This document shows, one piece after another, positions 7,857 through 16,241 of a stretch of 33,293 nucleotides of DNA (positions are counted from its first letter, which is position 1; each line of letters starts with the position of its first letter). The notes under the pieces were generated by a model. It saw only the letters and a list, made by a program, of their open reading frames with translations. It searched no databases and was not told the DNA's origin. The position numbers were made by a program, and so were the translations under genes. Source of the stretch: an uncultured Clostridia bacterium. Its GTDB lineage: Bacteria; Bacillota; Clostridia; UBA1381; CAJOGA01. Location: assembly GCA_905233855.1 (NCBI GenBank), contig CAJOGA010000009.1, positions 1 to 33,293 on the forward strand. The letters are read 5' to 3'.

Positions 7857-8678
7857 ATGAAAAAGACATTAGCACTTATACTCATGGCAGTAATGGTAAT
7901 AGGTTTGTTAGCAGGATGCGGCTCATCAAAAGACCCTGCGGAATATGCAAAATCTGTTGAAGGTGCAAACGTTGTTGCCGAAGCAGGTTCTGCCGGCGAT
8001 GAATTGGCAAACGAGGACGAATTTTTTGCAAAGGCAAAATTCACACCTGTTGATTCAATGGCAAAAGCATTGATGGAGGTTAAAGCAGGTACGGCTGACA
8101 TAGCTGTGGTTGACTATGTTACATCTATCGGTTCGATAGGCGAAGGCACAGACTATGCTGACCTTGAAGTTGTTGAAGGAAAAGATTTTGACCCTGAGGA
8201 ATACGGTATAGCATTCAGAAAGAACAGCGATGCCGTAAAAGCTGTTGATGCTGCAATTGCAGAGCTTGCAAAAGACGGCACATTGGAAAAAATAGCAAAA
8301 AATTATAAGCTTTCCGATTTGCTCATAAAGGACGGAAAAGCAAACGAAACAGAATTTAAAGAAGGCGACCTTGACTATATCAAAGCTAAAGGCGAAATGG
8401 TTATAGGTATAACACTGTTTGCACCGATGAACTACTATGACGACAATAAAAAGCTTATCGGTTTTGAAACCGAATTTGCAGAAGCTGTGTGTGAAAAACT
8501 TGGCGTTAAAGCAAAATTTGTTGAAATTAACTGGGATTCAAAAGAGATGGAGCTTAATTCAAAGAATATAGACTGTATCTGGAACGGCATGACAATCACA
8601 GAGGAAAGACTTGAAAACATGAGTATTTCCGTTCCTTACATGCAAAACAAACAGGTTATGGTTGTAAAATCAAAATAA
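7857..8678 (+). CDS. Amino-acid ABC transporter substrate-binding lipoprotein, apparently circularly permuted
   Basis: A 273-residue surface lipoprotein that would capture a polar amino acid and deliver it to the permease encoded next door. A signal peptide ends in the lipobox LLAGC (Cys21). The domain order is unusual. Residues 27-120 match the second lobe of family 3 binding proteins (VVAEAGSAGDEL, then ADIAVVDY, then EEYGIAFRKNSD), and 121-151 match the usual C-terminal helix (AIAELAKDGTLEKIAKNY). After a linker at 152-168 comes what is normally the N-terminal lobe (DYIKAKGEMVIGI, IGFETEFAEAVCEKLGV, IDCIWNGMTITEER, then MQNKQVMVV) to the end. Total length equals an ordinary single protein, so this is a rearranged order, not a duplication. 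Typical ligand residues remain: R251 in TITEER and D86 in VVDY. AAGGAGA lies before the ATG. It is first in a three-gene operon. Confidence 0.9.
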   Translation: MKKTLALILMAVMVIGLLAGCGSSKDPAEYAKSVEGANVVAEAGSAGDELANEDEFFAKAKFTPVDSMAKALMEVKAGTADIAVVDYVTSIGSIGEGTDYADLEVVEGKDFDPEEYGIAFRKNSDAVKAVDAAIAELAKDGTLEKIAKNYKLSDLLIKDGKANETEFKEGDLDYIKAKGEMVIGITLFAPMNYYDDNKKLIGFETEFAEAVCEKLGVKAKFVEINWDSKEMELNSKNIDCIWNGMTITEERLENMSISVPYMQNKQVMVVKSK

Positions 8679-8715
8679 TAACCTCAAATACAATCAGGAA
8701 AGTATGGTTTAAAAC

Positions 8716-9363
8716 ATGAACAGCAACGTTCAAACAATAATATCTTCACTTAACGACGGTTTTATTTCAAACTGTATTATATTTGTGTTGACATTGCTCA
8801 TGGCCTTGCCGCTCGGCTTGATTATTTGTTTCGGTTCCATGTCAAAATTCAAACCGTTATGCTGGGTTTCAAGAACTTTTGTATGGATAATACGCGGCAC
8901 GCCGTTGTTGCTCCAGTTATTCGTGGTAATGTATGCACCGGGGCTGTTATTCGGTATACCCATAAGCTCCCGAATGACAGCGACTCTGATTGCTTTTGTC
9001 ATAAACTATGCGGCCTATTTTTCAGAAATATTCCGCGGCGGTGTCGAGTCGATTTCAAAAGGGCAGTATGAAGCGTGTCAAGTGCTTGGTATGACAAAAA
9101 CCCAGGCGTTTTTCAAGGTAGTATTGTTCCAAGTGGTAAAACGCATTATACCTCCTATAAGCAACGAAGTTATAACCCTCGTAAAAGATACATCGCTTGC
9201 CAGGGTTATAAGCGTTACGGAAATACTTATGTGTGCGGAACGGTTCACAAAGCAAGGTTTGATTTGGCCTCTTTTCTCAACGGGAATTTATTTTCTCGTG
9301 TTTAACGGACTGCTGACAATACTCTTCGGCAGAATTGAGAAAAAATTGGATTACTTTGAGTAG
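8716..9363 (+). CDS. Amino-acid ABC transporter permease
   Basis: A 215-residue inner-membrane permease of the HisM/GlnP type, which forms the channel for a polar amino acid. About five membrane segments are visible. The cytoplasmic EAA loop that docks to the ATPase is YEACQVLGMTKTQAFFKVVL around residues 118-137. Length is normal for the family. The gene starts 37 bp after the binding-protein gene, with AGGAAAG about 12 nt before the ATG, and ends 14 bp before the ATPase gene. A single permease gene suggests a homodimeric channel. Substrate cannot be read from sequence. Confidence 0.94.
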   Translation: MNSNVQTIISSLNDGFISNCIIFVLTLLMALPLGLIICFGSMSKFKPLCWVSRTFVWIIRGTPLLLQLFVVMYAPGLLFGIPISSRMTATLIAFVINYAAYFSEIFRGGVESISKGQYEACQVLGMTKTQAFFKVVLFQVVKRIIPPISNEVITLVKDTSLARVISVTEILMCAERFTKQGLIWPLFSTGIYFLVFNGLLTILFGRIEKKLDYFE

Positions 9364-9377
9364 AGAGGTGTATCAGA

Positions 9378-10169
9378 TTGAATATATTGGAAGTAAATAA
9401 TATACACAAAAGCTTTGGTAAGACAGAAGTGTTAAAGGGTGTGAGTTTTTCCATGGAGGAGGGCGAGGTTGTATCGCTTATAGGCTCGTCCGGCAGTGGA
9501 AAAACAACTCTCCTGCGATGCATAAACTTTTTGGAAAGAGCCGATAAAGGGCAAATTCTGCTCGACGGTGAATTGTTGTTCGACGCCGACAGCGACGGCA
9601 AGTTAAAATCTGATGAGATACGCAAAAAGCAACTGAATTTCGGTCTTGTATTCCAGGATTTTAACCTGTTTCCGCAATATAATGTCATAGACAACGTCAT
9701 GCTTGCACCAAAACTGCTGGCAAAGCAAAATCCTGCCTTTAAGCAAAACAAAAAGCAGATATACGACGCCATACTCAAAAACGCACAGGATATTCTTGCA
9801 AGAGTGGGGCTCAGTGAAAAGGCTCAAAACTATCCGTGTCAGCTTTCGGGCGGTCAGAAGCAAAGAGTTTCTATCGCAAGGGCACTGGCGTTGAAGCCGC
9901 GTGTGCTATTCTTTGACGAACCAACCTCCGCTTTAGACCCTGAACTCACAGGTGAAATCTTGAAGGTTATCCGTTCGCTTGCGGCACAAAAGGTAACAAT
10001 GGTTATCGTAACGCATGAGATAGACTTTGCCGAAGGCGTTAGCGACAAAATAGTGTTTATGGCAGATGGACGTGTGCTTGAAGAAGGTTCGCCGGAGGAC
10101 GTTATACATAATCCTAAAAACACCCGCACAAAGGCTTTCTTAAGCGGGTTAAAAGACCATACAAATTAA
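9378..10169 (+). CDS. Amino-acid ABC transporter ATP-binding protein
   Basis: A 263-residue cytoplasmic ATPase that powers the importer. Walker A is GSSGSGKT at residues 36-43, the ABC signature LSGGQKQRVSIARA lies at about 156-169, Walker B is VLFFDEP followed by the D-loop SALD, and the switch histidine is in IVTHE. It resembles GlnQ/HisP ATPases. A modest insert after the Q-loop (LAKQNPAFKQNKKQIYDAIL) makes it about 20 residues longer than the usual 240. The start is TTG, chosen because GAGAGGTG lies nine bases upstream and no ATG occurs before the MEEGE segment. Last gene of the operon, followed by a strong bidirectional terminator. Confidence 0.96.
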   Translation: MNILEVNNIHKSFGKTEVLKGVSFSMEEGEVVSLIGSSGSGKTTLLRCINFLERADKGQILLDGELLFDADSDGKLKSDEIRKKQLNFGLVFQDFNLFPQYNVIDNVMLAPKLLAKQNPAFKQNKKQIYDAILKNAQDILARVGLSEKAQNYPCQLSGGQKQRVSIARALALKPRVLFFDEPTSALDPELTGEILKVIRSLAAQKVTMVIVTHEIDFAEGVSDKIVFMADGRVLEEGSPEDVIHNPKNTRTKAFLSGLKDHTN

Positions 10170-10184
10170 GAATTAACACATATT

Positions 10185-10238
10185 AAAAAGGGTTGCGGTA
10201 AAATGATCTGTAAAAATCATTTTGTTGCAACCCTTTTT
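10185..10238. terminator. Bidirectional terminator between the ABC and rnf operons
   Basis: AAAAAGGGTTGC pairs with GCAACCCTTTTT (12 bp perfect), with a further inner stem of AAAATGAT with ATCATTTT. T-runs occur on both strands, so it can stop the plus-strand ABC operon and the minus-strand rnf operon, whose last stop codon is 13 bp away. Confidence 0.87.
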
Positions 10239-10250
10239 ATTCTGTCTTTT

Positions 10251-11045
10251 TTAACCTATCTGATGTATTACCTTTCTCGGACATTTCTCTGCACATGCAC
10301 CGCAATTTGTGCATTTTTCGGCATCAATAACCGCAAGGTTATTTTCCAAAGCAATGGCATCGTGTTCACATGTTTTCTTGCATATTCCGCAGCCGATACA
10401 GCCTGTCGCACAATATGTCCGCACAGCCGCACCTTTGTCGTGATTATTGCACAGCACTGCCTTTGCCTCTTTCTTAGGCACCAACGCTATAACCTTTTTT
10501 GGACAGACAGCAACGCACACGCCGCATCCGACGCATTTCTCGCGGTCAACTTCAGCCACGCCGTCTTTTATTGCTATTGCATCAAAGCGGCAATGACTTA
10601 CACATGTGCCGTAACCGGCACAACCCGATATACAATCCTTCTCTCCGCCGCCCAAACGTGTTAACGCTCTGCAATCACGTATGCCGTCATATTCGTATTT
10701 ACGTGATATTTTATCGCACGTGCCGCTGCAAAGCACAACGGCAACCTTTTTAAGCGACTGTGTGCCGGCGTCTACATTCATTATTTTTGCAATTTTATCG
10801 ATTTGTTCCTTCTTTGCCACAGAACATGTGTCTATAGCAGCAGTTCCGTCAGCTATCGCCGCAGCCAACGCACTGCAGCCCGGATATCCGCATCCGCCGC
10901 AGTTGGCTCCGGGCAACAGAGCCGTTATCTCTTCAACTCTTTCATCGGTTTCTACCTTAAAAATCCCCGAAGCAAATGCCAGCAACAGACCAAACAAAAG
11001 TCCCAAACTGCCAAGCACAGCAAAACTGTATAAAATGCTATTCAT
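10251..11045 (-). CDS. rnfB: Rnf complex iron-sulfur subunit RnfB
   Basis: A 264-residue subunit of the Rnf ferredoxin:NAD oxidoreductase. It is the probable entry point for electrons from reduced ferredoxin. One membrane anchor at residues 5-28 is followed by the RnfB Fe-S domain (NCGGCGYPGCSALAAAI), then cysteine-rich ferredoxin segments: GYGTCVSHC, CVGCGVCVAVCPK, CIGCGICKKTCEHDAI and CTNCGACAEKCPRKVI. This is the multi-cluster form seen in Clostridia, longer than the proteobacterial form of about 190 residues. It is last in the operon, 20 bp after rnfA, with AAGGAG before the ATG. Placing rnfB last is the acetogen/clostridial order. Confidence 0.96.
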   Translation of the reverse strand: MNSILYSFAVLGSLGLLFGLLLAFASGIFKVETDERVEEITALLPGANCGGCGYPGCSALAAAIADGTAAIDTCSVAKKEQIDKIAKIMNVDAGTQSLKKVAVVLCSGTCDKISRKYEYDGIRDCRALTRLGGGEKDCISGCAGYGTCVSHCRFDAIAIKDGVAEVDREKCVGCGVCVAVCPKKVIALVPKKEAKAVLCNNHDKGAAVRTYCATGCIGCGICKKTCEHDAIALENNLAVIDAEKCTNCGACAEKCPRKVIHQIG

Positions 11046-11065
11046 ATTTCAAAAACTCCTTATGC

Positions 11066-11650
11066 CTATGATATTGAAAATCCCGAAAAGCCCATAAACG
11101 CAAGTGCTATAAGTCCCGCTGTTATCAATGCAATAGGAAAGCCTCGGAAAGGAGCGGGAACTTTAGATTCGTCTATAAACTCACGCACGCCGGAGAACAA
11201 CACTATCGCAAGTGTGAAGCCTATTGCCGCAAAAAATCCGAACAGCGTTGAATACAACAGGTTATAGCCTTCCTGTGTAGCCAAAATCGCTACACCAAGC
11301 ACGGCACAGTTTGTTGTTATAAGCGGAAGATATATTCCCAACGCACTGTACAGTGCCGGACTGGTCTTTTGCAACACAAGCTCAACCAACTGCACCAATG
11401 CTGATATTACAAGTATAAAAGCTATCGTTTGCAGATACTCTATATGAAACGGAACCAGCAGATACTGCTGTACCAGATACGTAATAAACGATGCCACCGT
11501 CATTACAAAGGTTACCGCCATGCCCATACCCAAAGCGGTTTTCGTGCTTTTGGAAACACCCAAAAACGGACATATACCCAAAAATCTTACCAACACAAAG
11601 TTATTTATTAAAACAGCCCCAAGTGCTATAACAAGTATGTCTTTAAGCAT
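11066..11650 (-). CDS. rnfA: Rnf complex membrane subunit RnfA
   Basis: A 194-residue polytopic membrane protein of the RnfA/NqrE family with about six membrane segments. Markers include [19 protein letters not shown] near the N-terminus, TNCAVLGVA in the middle and [19 protein letters not shown] near the end. With RnfE it forms the membrane core, where the cysteines in the ICPF and TNCAVLG segments are thought to hold an intramembrane iron centre. The ATG overlaps the rnfE stop by 8 bp (ATGCTTAA), which suggests coupled translation. Length is typical. Confidence 0.96.
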   Translation of the reverse strand: MLKDILVIALGAVLINNFVLVRFLGICPFLGVSKSTKTALGMGMAVTFVMTVASFITYLVQQYLLVPFHIEYLQTIAFILVISALVQLVELVLQKTSPALYSALGIYLPLITTNCAVLGVAILATQEGYNLLYSTLFGFFAAIGFTLAIVLFSGVREFIDESKVPAPFRGFPIALITAGLIALAFMGFSGFSIS

Positions 11651-12260
11651 TGTCCTTCCCCGCCTTTCTTCTGTTTCTTACCGCCGTAACGGTTGCAATC
11701 GTTATACCCAGCACAAAAAATCCGCCCGGAGGAAGTATCATTACAACCGCCGGATTTTCAGAAAGGAACGGAATCGCAAAACCGAATATTGAGCCGCTGC
11801 CCAATATCTCACGCACACAGCCCAAAATCGTCAACGCACACGTGAATCCAAGCCCCATTCCCAAACCGTCGACAGCAGAACGTCCCACGCTGTTTTTAGA
11901 GGCAAACGCCTCTGCTCTGCCGAGTATTATACAGTTTACCACTATGAGCGGAATAAACAAACCCAAAGCATTGTCCAGCACAGGTATGTACGCCTTAAGA
12001 AGCATCTGCACAAGCGTTACAAATGTTGCTATTATTACAACAAACGACGCTATTCTTATTTTTGAAGGTATAACCTTACGCAAAAGCGATATAAACACGT
12101 TCGACGCAGTAAGCACCACCGTAACGGATAATCCCATACCGATAGCGTTTATCGCCGAGGTTGTAACCGCCAATGTAGGACACATGCCCAAAAGCTGAAC
12201 AAATGTAGGGTTTTCATTTATAAGACCGTTGGTGAAATCTTTTATAACTGTTTTATTCAT
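11643..12260 (-). CDS. rnfE: Rnf complex membrane subunit RnfE
   Basis: A 205-residue membrane protein of the RnfE/NqrD family, paralogous to RnfA. Markers are [33 protein letters not shown] and [10 protein letters not shown]. It pairs with RnfA in the ion-translocating core. The ORF track extends the frame to 12353, but that extension lies inside rnfG. The start chosen here, ATG at 12260, gives the normal N-terminus [12 protein letters not shown], has AAGGAGAT upstream, and overlaps the rnfG stop by 8 bp (ATGAATAA). The in-frame ATG at 12272 is less likely because the Shine-Dalgarno bases touch it directly. Confidence 0.95.
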   Translation of the reverse strand: MNKTVIKDFTNGLINENPTFVQLLGMCPTLAVTTSAINAIGMGLSVTVVLTASNVFISLLRKVIPSKIRIASFVVIIATFVTLVQMLLKAYIPVLDNALGLFIPLIVVNCIILGRAEAFASKNSVGRSAVDGLGMGLGFTCALTILGCVREILGSGSIFGFAIPFLSENPAVVMILPPGGFFVLGITIATVTAVRNRRKAGKDNA

Positions 12261-12876
12261 TTTCAGGCTCATCTCCTTCTTCTGAAATAGCTTTGACAAT
12301 CTCAAGCGATTTGTTAACTCCCTCTGCCACAGCTCTTGACGACATTGTCGCACCCGTTATCGCCTGAACTTCATTGTCGGCGGACGCAGGCCGTTTCACA
12401 ATGACAACACTGCTTTTGCCCGCAAAACGCGCCTTAAACCAATCGGTTGTTATGTTGCCGCCCAAACCCGGCGTCTCGCTGTGCGAAGGCGGAATGTCTA
12501 TTGCGGAAACGGTAAGGTCTTTGTTTATTCCTATAACAAGCGATATGCCCGGCTTGTATCCGTTAACCACAGTTGTTACGCACCAACCCACAACATTACC
12601 GTCGCCGTCTTTGGCCTCATATACATCGGTGTTCTTGCCGACATCGGAAAAAACCTCCGCATCGGGAACGACGCCATCCTCAAACATCTTTTGAAAATCT
12701 GAAGCCTCCGGCATTGTTACTTTAAGCGATTTTTCAAGAGCGGCTTTGTTGTTTTCGTCTATCTTTGTCTCTGTTATGCTGTTCGCAAAGCCAAGCACAA
12801 CCGCCGCCAACGAACATATAAGAAACAACGTTACGGATAAGGTGATTATTTCTTTTAAGTTAAATTTATCTTTCAT
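12253..12876 (-). CDS. rnfG: Rnf complex flavoprotein subunit RnfG
   Basis: A 207-residue subunit with one N-terminal membrane anchor (residues about 8-30) and an outer FMN-binding domain. The motif ITGATMSSRAV near the C-terminus contains the threonine that carries covalently bound FMN in this family. ETPGLGGNI is a second conserved signature. The ORF track begins at 12921, inside rnfD. The start chosen here, ATG at 12876, gives MKDKFNLKEI just before the anchor, has GGAGCGGAG upstream, and leaves a 13-bp gap after the rnfD stop. Confidence 0.94.
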   Translation of the reverse strand: MKDKFNLKEIITLSVTLFLICSLAAVVLGFANSITETKIDENNKAALEKSLKVTMPEASDFQKMFEDGVVPDAEVFSDVGKNTDVYEAKDGDGNVVGWCVTTVVNGYKPGISLVIGINKDLTVSAIDIPPSHSETPGLGGNITTDWFKARFAGKSSVVIVKRPASADNEVQAITGATMSSRAVAEGVNKSLEIVKAISEEGDEPENE

Positions 12877-12889
12877 AATCTCCGCTCCT

Positions 12890-13870
12890 TTACTGTTTTT
12901 GTTCGGCTTTTTTACGTGCACCGAATTTTTTTGGTATCATATATTTGTCTATAAAAGGAACGCATATGTTCATAAGCAAAACGGCGTAGGTGAAGCCTTC
13001 CGGATAACCGCCAAAACGTCTTATAAGGAAGGTCAGCAACGCACAGCCTGCCGCAAACACATATCTGCCCTTGTCGGTGGACGGGCTTGTGGTATAGTCT
13101 GTTATCATGAACACAGAACCGAACAAAACCGTACCCGTAAGCAGTGAATACAAAGTAAATTCAAGGCTGAACGGTGTCTTGCCGAAAAGATATGTTAAAG
13201 CGGCAAACACAACAAGATATGTAACCGTGGATTTATAGCTTATAACCCCGCGTATGAGCAAATACACAAAACCCACAAGTATCATAATGCCGGACACTTC
13301 ACCGATACATCCGGCTTTAATTCCCATAAATGCCTCCGTTATGCTCGGCATTATACCTTCAGCCGCAGTACCCTTTAAAATGGCAAGCGGAGTTGCGGAT
13401 GTGATAGCGTCGGGGCCTGACATAAACGGAGTTGCGTACGACGCCGTCATAGGTGCCGACCATGCCGCAACCATAAACGCTCTTGCCGCAAGAGCCGGGT
13501 TTACAAAATTACAGCCTATACCGCCAAACAGCTGTTTAACAATGACTATTGCAAACAAATCACCGATTATAACCATAAACAAAGGTATGGTAGGCGGCAA
13601 GGCAAGTGCCAGCAGCACGCCCGTAACGGCGGCACTCAAGTCGCCGGTGGTTATTTTTTGTTTGGTTATTTTCTGATAAGCCCATTCAAAAAACATAGCG
13701 GCCGCCGCAGACGTCAGTACAACCGCCAACGCACGTATACCGAACAGGAACGTGCCGACGATTACGCACGGCATAAGTGCGATAAGAACGTCCGCCATTA
13801 TGCGTGATGTTGTCTCGTTTGTTGCTATGTGAGGAGATGAAGAAACTCTGAATATTGTATTTTCCGACAT
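12890..13870 (-). CDS. rnfD: Rnf complex membrane subunit RnfD
   Basis: A 326-residue polytopic membrane protein of the RnfD/NqrB family with about nine to ten membrane segments. Conserved markers are GGIGCNFVNPALAARAF and TDYTTSPST. The segment DAITSATPLA holds the threonine at which RnfD proteins bind FMN covalently. It is a main part of the ion path. The ATG overlaps the last base of the rnfC stop (TAATG), with GGGGAGG upstream. The N-terminus begins with the usual SSPHI motif. Confidence 0.95.
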   Translation of the reverse strand: MSENTIFRVSSSPHIATNETTSRIMADVLIALMPCVIVGTFLFGIRALAVVLTSAAAAMFFEWAYQKITKQKITTGDLSAAVTGVLLALALPPTIPLFMVIIGDLFAIVIVKQLFGGIGCNFVNPALAARAFMVAAWSAPMTASYATPFMSGPDAITSATPLAILKGTAAEGIMPSITEAFMGIKAGCIGEVSGIMILVGFVYLLIRGVISYKSTVTYLVVFAALTYLFGKTPFSLEFTLYSLLTGTVLFGSVFMITDYTTSPSTDKGRYVFAAGCALLTFLIRRFGGYPEGFTYAVLLMNICVPFIDKYMIPKKFGARKKAEQKQ

Positions 13871-15204
13871 TATTTTTGACCTCCCCGTCTTTTATTTTCC
13901 GTTATTTGTGCTTTGCCCATTCTTATATACTGCAAAGGATGCTGTCTGCTCGGACAGACATATGAACATAAACCGCATTCCAGGCAGTCCATGATATTGT
14001 AACGTTCACATTCTTCGTAATTTTCCGCCAACACATTCTTCTTCAAAAACAGCGGAGCAAGACGCATAGGACATGCCGACACACATCTTGAACAACGTAT
14101 GCAGTTGCCTGTAGTATCAAAAAGCGACACATCTGTTGTAAGACACAACAGTGCCGACGTTCCTTTTACTACCGGTGTATCAAGATTGTGCTGTGCCATA
14201 CCCATCATAGGCCCGCCCATTATAATCTTTTTAGGCTCTTGTGAAAAGCCGCCGGCATTTTCTATCAACTCTTTAAACGGCACGCCGATAGGCACCGAAA
14301 CATTCTTTGGCGTAGATATGGCGTCGCCCGATATGGTAACTATTCTGCGTATAAGAGGCATACCGGTTTTAAGCTTGCGTGTTATTGCGGCACAGGTGTC
14401 TATATTTACAACTATCGCACCCACGTCTGCCGGCAATCCGCCCGACGGAACGCTGCGTTTTGTTATTGCCTTTATAAGATGCTTCTCCGAGCCTTGCGGA
14501 TACTTTGTCTTAAGCGGAACAATGTTTATCTGTTTATATTCATCTGCGTCTATATGCTTGCGGAGGGTTTCAATGGCATCCTGCTTGTTTGCCTCGATGC
14601 CAATATAACCGCTTTTCAGGCCAAGAATATACATAAGTGTTTTTAAACCGTATATTATATCGTCAGGCGTTTCAAGCATAACTCTGTGATCGGACGTCAG
14701 ATACGGCTCACACTCCGCACCGTTTACTATAACATAATCTATCTTTTTATCCGGCGGAGGAGACAGTTTTACATGGGTTGGAAATCCTGCTCCGCCCATG
14801 CCTACAATTCCGGCATCGCGTATGATTTTAATAAGCTGATCATGGGTATAATTAAAATAGTCATCCATCGGCTGTACGCTTGGGTCAACAGCGTCCTGAT
14901 GGTCGTTCTCAATCACGATCGACTGCATCTTTACGCCTGACGGATGCGGGTAAAGACCTATATCCTTAACAGTTCCCGAAACAGATGCATGGATAGGTGC
15001 GGATATAAATGCATCGCTGTCGGCTATAAGCTGACCTATCTTCACGCTGTCGCCCACACTGACAACCGGCGACAGCATAACCCCCACATGCTGTTGCAGC
15101 GGATAGTATAACAAATCACCTGCAGACATAGTCTGTATAGGGAGCTTATTTGTGTAAGCTTTGCTATCTGTAATGTGCATGCCACCTTTGAAAGTATGCA
15201 TCAT
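13870..15204 (-). CDS. rnfC: Rnf complex NADH-side subunit RnfC
   Basis: A 444-residue peripheral subunit where NAD is reduced. The N-terminal part resembles a biotinyl/barrel-sandwich domain (GGMHITDSKAYTNKLPI). The glycine-rich GIVGMGGAGFPTHVKL at about residues 131-146 is the NADH/FMN-binding motif shared with NuoF. Two 4Fe-4S clusters come from CIRCSRCVSACP and CLECGLCSYVCP near the C-terminus. Its length matches clostridial RnfC and it lacks the long alanine-rich tail of proteobacterial forms. It is first in the operon; AGAAGGGA precedes two consecutive ATG codons, either of which could serve. Confidence 0.95.
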   Translation of the reverse strand: MMHTFKGGMHITDSKAYTNKLPIQTMSAGDLLYYPLQQHVGVMLSPVVSVGDSVKIGQLIADSDAFISAPIHASVSGTVKDIGLYPHPSGVKMQSIVIENDHQDAVDPSVQPMDDYFNYTHDQLIKIIRDAGIVGMGGAGFPTHVKLSPPPDKKIDYVIVNGAECEPYLTSDHRVMLETPDDIIYGLKTLMYILGLKSGYIGIEANKQDAIETLRKHIDADEYKQINIVPLKTKYPQGSEKHLIKAITKRSVPSGGLPADVGAIVVNIDTCAAITRKLKTGMPLIRRIVTISGDAISTPKNVSVPIGVPFKELIENAGGFSQEPKKIIMGGPMMGMAQHNLDTPVVKGTSALLCLTTDVSLFDTTGNCIRCSRCVSACPMRLAPLFLKKNVLAENYEECERYNIMDCLECGLCSYVCPSRQHPLQYIRMGKAQITENKRRGGQK

Positions 15205-15280
15205 AACATCAATCCCTTCTGAAATACTCTGTTAAATAACATTTTATGCAAGACTGCACAAATCCTATTATAACTTTTAT

Positions 15281-15309
15281 ATTATATAATAAAGACTTCA
15301 AGAAAACAA
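15281..15309 (-). promoter_or_regulatory. Predicted sigma-A promoter of the rnf operon
   Basis: On the minus strand TTGTTT (15304-15309), a 17-bp spacer, and a perfect TATAAT (15281-15286). It lies about 75 bp before the rnfC start. A second TATAAT-like box (GTTATAATAGG) occurs slightly closer to the gene. Confidence 0.55.
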
Positions 15310-15378
15310 TAGTTTTTCTTGAAAGCGTGCAATGTTTTAAGATGTTTACACAAAATAGAGTTGTGCGGCAAAAAAAAC

Positions 15379-15406
15379 TTGATTTTTTACTGATGTATGG
15401 TATAAT
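15379..15406 (+). promoter_or_regulatory. Predicted sigma-A promoter of the lipoprotein gene
   Basis: TTGATT (15379-15384), a 16-bp spacer, and a perfect TATAAT (15401-15406) preceded by TGG, an extended -10. It gives a leader of about 110 nt. Confidence 0.68.
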
Positions 15407-15522
15407 AGTCGAAGAATATTTTGTAAATGAAAATGGTATATTCACTCATGTTGAAGGAAAAATATCTTCAGCATAACGAAGGCATATCAAATAACAACTA
15501 TTAAACAGGAGGATTTTTTCAC

Positions 15523-16119
15523 ATGAAAAAAATAACCAAACTATTGATATTCACTCTTATTGCAGTAATGCTTGCAAGTTGCGGCTCATATTCCACACCG
15601 GAAAAAACCGTTGACTCACTCATTGATGACATTCAGGAATTAAACCTGACCAAAGCTCAAAAGCATGCAACAAACCCTGAAATGGTTTCTATTGCCGTTG
15701 ACATGAAAGATAAAGATTTAAACGCTTATATGACAAACATTTTGTCAGCTTTTGATTTTGTTGACGTTGAAATAACTTCCGCTACCGATACCGACGCAAT
15801 AGCAACGCTTAAAGTTTCTCAGCCTGATATGGGTAAACTCACATTGGCATCGCTTGAATATGTTATCTCCGAAGAAGGTTTTGACGCAAACAAGTTCAAC
15901 GATGAAGACGCCGATGAAGACGAAAAAGATGCAGACAGATTATCCACGCAAAAGAAAATGTATAAATTCATCAGCGACAGTATAACAAGCAAAGATTATG
16001 AAACAATTGAAGCCGAATACACCTTGCCTGTTGTTAAAAGCGGCAACAAATGGCTGATTGACTTTAATCAGAACTTTTTATCGGAAATACTCACCAAAAC
16101 CGATTTGAGTTTAGATTAA
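15523..16119 (+). CDS. Small putative lipoprotein of unknown function
   Basis: A 198-residue protein with a clear lipoprotein signal peptide: MKK, a hydrophobic stretch, and the lipobox LASC with Cys20. The mature part is acidic, with a run of D and E around residues 126-138. It has the look of small NTF2-like lipoproteins of Clostridia (DUF4878/DUF5105 type): a short helical start (PEKTVDSLIDDIQELNLTKAQKH) and a closing strand pattern YTLPVVKSGNKWLIDFNQNF. That family link is tentative. AGGAGG lies before the ATG. It has its own promoter and terminator, so it is probably a single-gene transcript. No function can be assigned. Confidence 0.85.
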   Translation: MKKITKLLIFTLIAVMLASCGSYSTPEKTVDSLIDDIQELNLTKAQKHATNPEMVSIAVDMKDKDLNAYMTNILSAFDFVDVEITSATDTDAIATLKVSQPDMGKLTLASLEYVISEEGFDANKFNDEDADEDEKDADRLSTQKKMYKFISDSITSKDYETIEAEYTLPVVKSGNKWLIDFNQNFLSEILTKTDLSLD

Positions 16120-16141
16120 AAAATAAAATATTTGCTTTTAG

Positions 16142-16180
16142 CCGCACTGTTCGGGTGCCAATCCGGACGGTGCGGTTTCT
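16142..16180 (+). terminator. Intrinsic terminator of the lipoprotein gene
   Basis: CCGCACTGTTCGG pairs with CCGGACGGTGCGG (13 bp, two G-U pairs) around an 8-nt loop, followed by TTTCTTG. It lies 22 bp after the stop codon. Confidence 0.82.
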
Positions 16181-16241
16181 TGTATGATAGACAATAATAA
16201 CCTTTAACCGTTCGCCATATATGCATATGTAAAAATTTTTT

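Larger units (their letters stand above)
15205..15522. other. Divergent promoter region between rnfC and the lipoprotein gene
   Basis: A 318-bp gene-free stretch with two divergent sigma-A-like promoters whose -35 boxes are about 70 bp apart. The plus-side leader of about 110 nt contains a small hairpin (TGAAG with CTTCA, about 15450-15470). The two short ORFs listed here in the track lie over the promoters and have no recognisable content. Confidence 0.6.

Noticed and set aside
7857-8678. The binding-protein gene could be a broken gene or two gene fragments.
   Set aside because: It is a single open frame with one signal peptide, both lobes appear complete, the total length is normal, and it heads an intact operon.
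9302-9863. Minus-strand ORFs of 158 and 86 aa opposite the ABC ATPase.
   Set aside because: They are shadows of a gene with intact Walker and signature motifs.
12253-12921. Longer starts for rnfG (12921) and rnfE (12353) in the ORF track.
   Set aside because: The extensions run inside the upstream gene, are not part of the family N-termini, and better Shine-Dalgarno sites precede the internal ATG codons.
15209-15476. Two ORFs of 76 and 78 aa on opposite strands between rnfC and the lipoprotein gene.
   Set aside because: They overlap each other and the predicted divergent promoters, and show no domain or signal.
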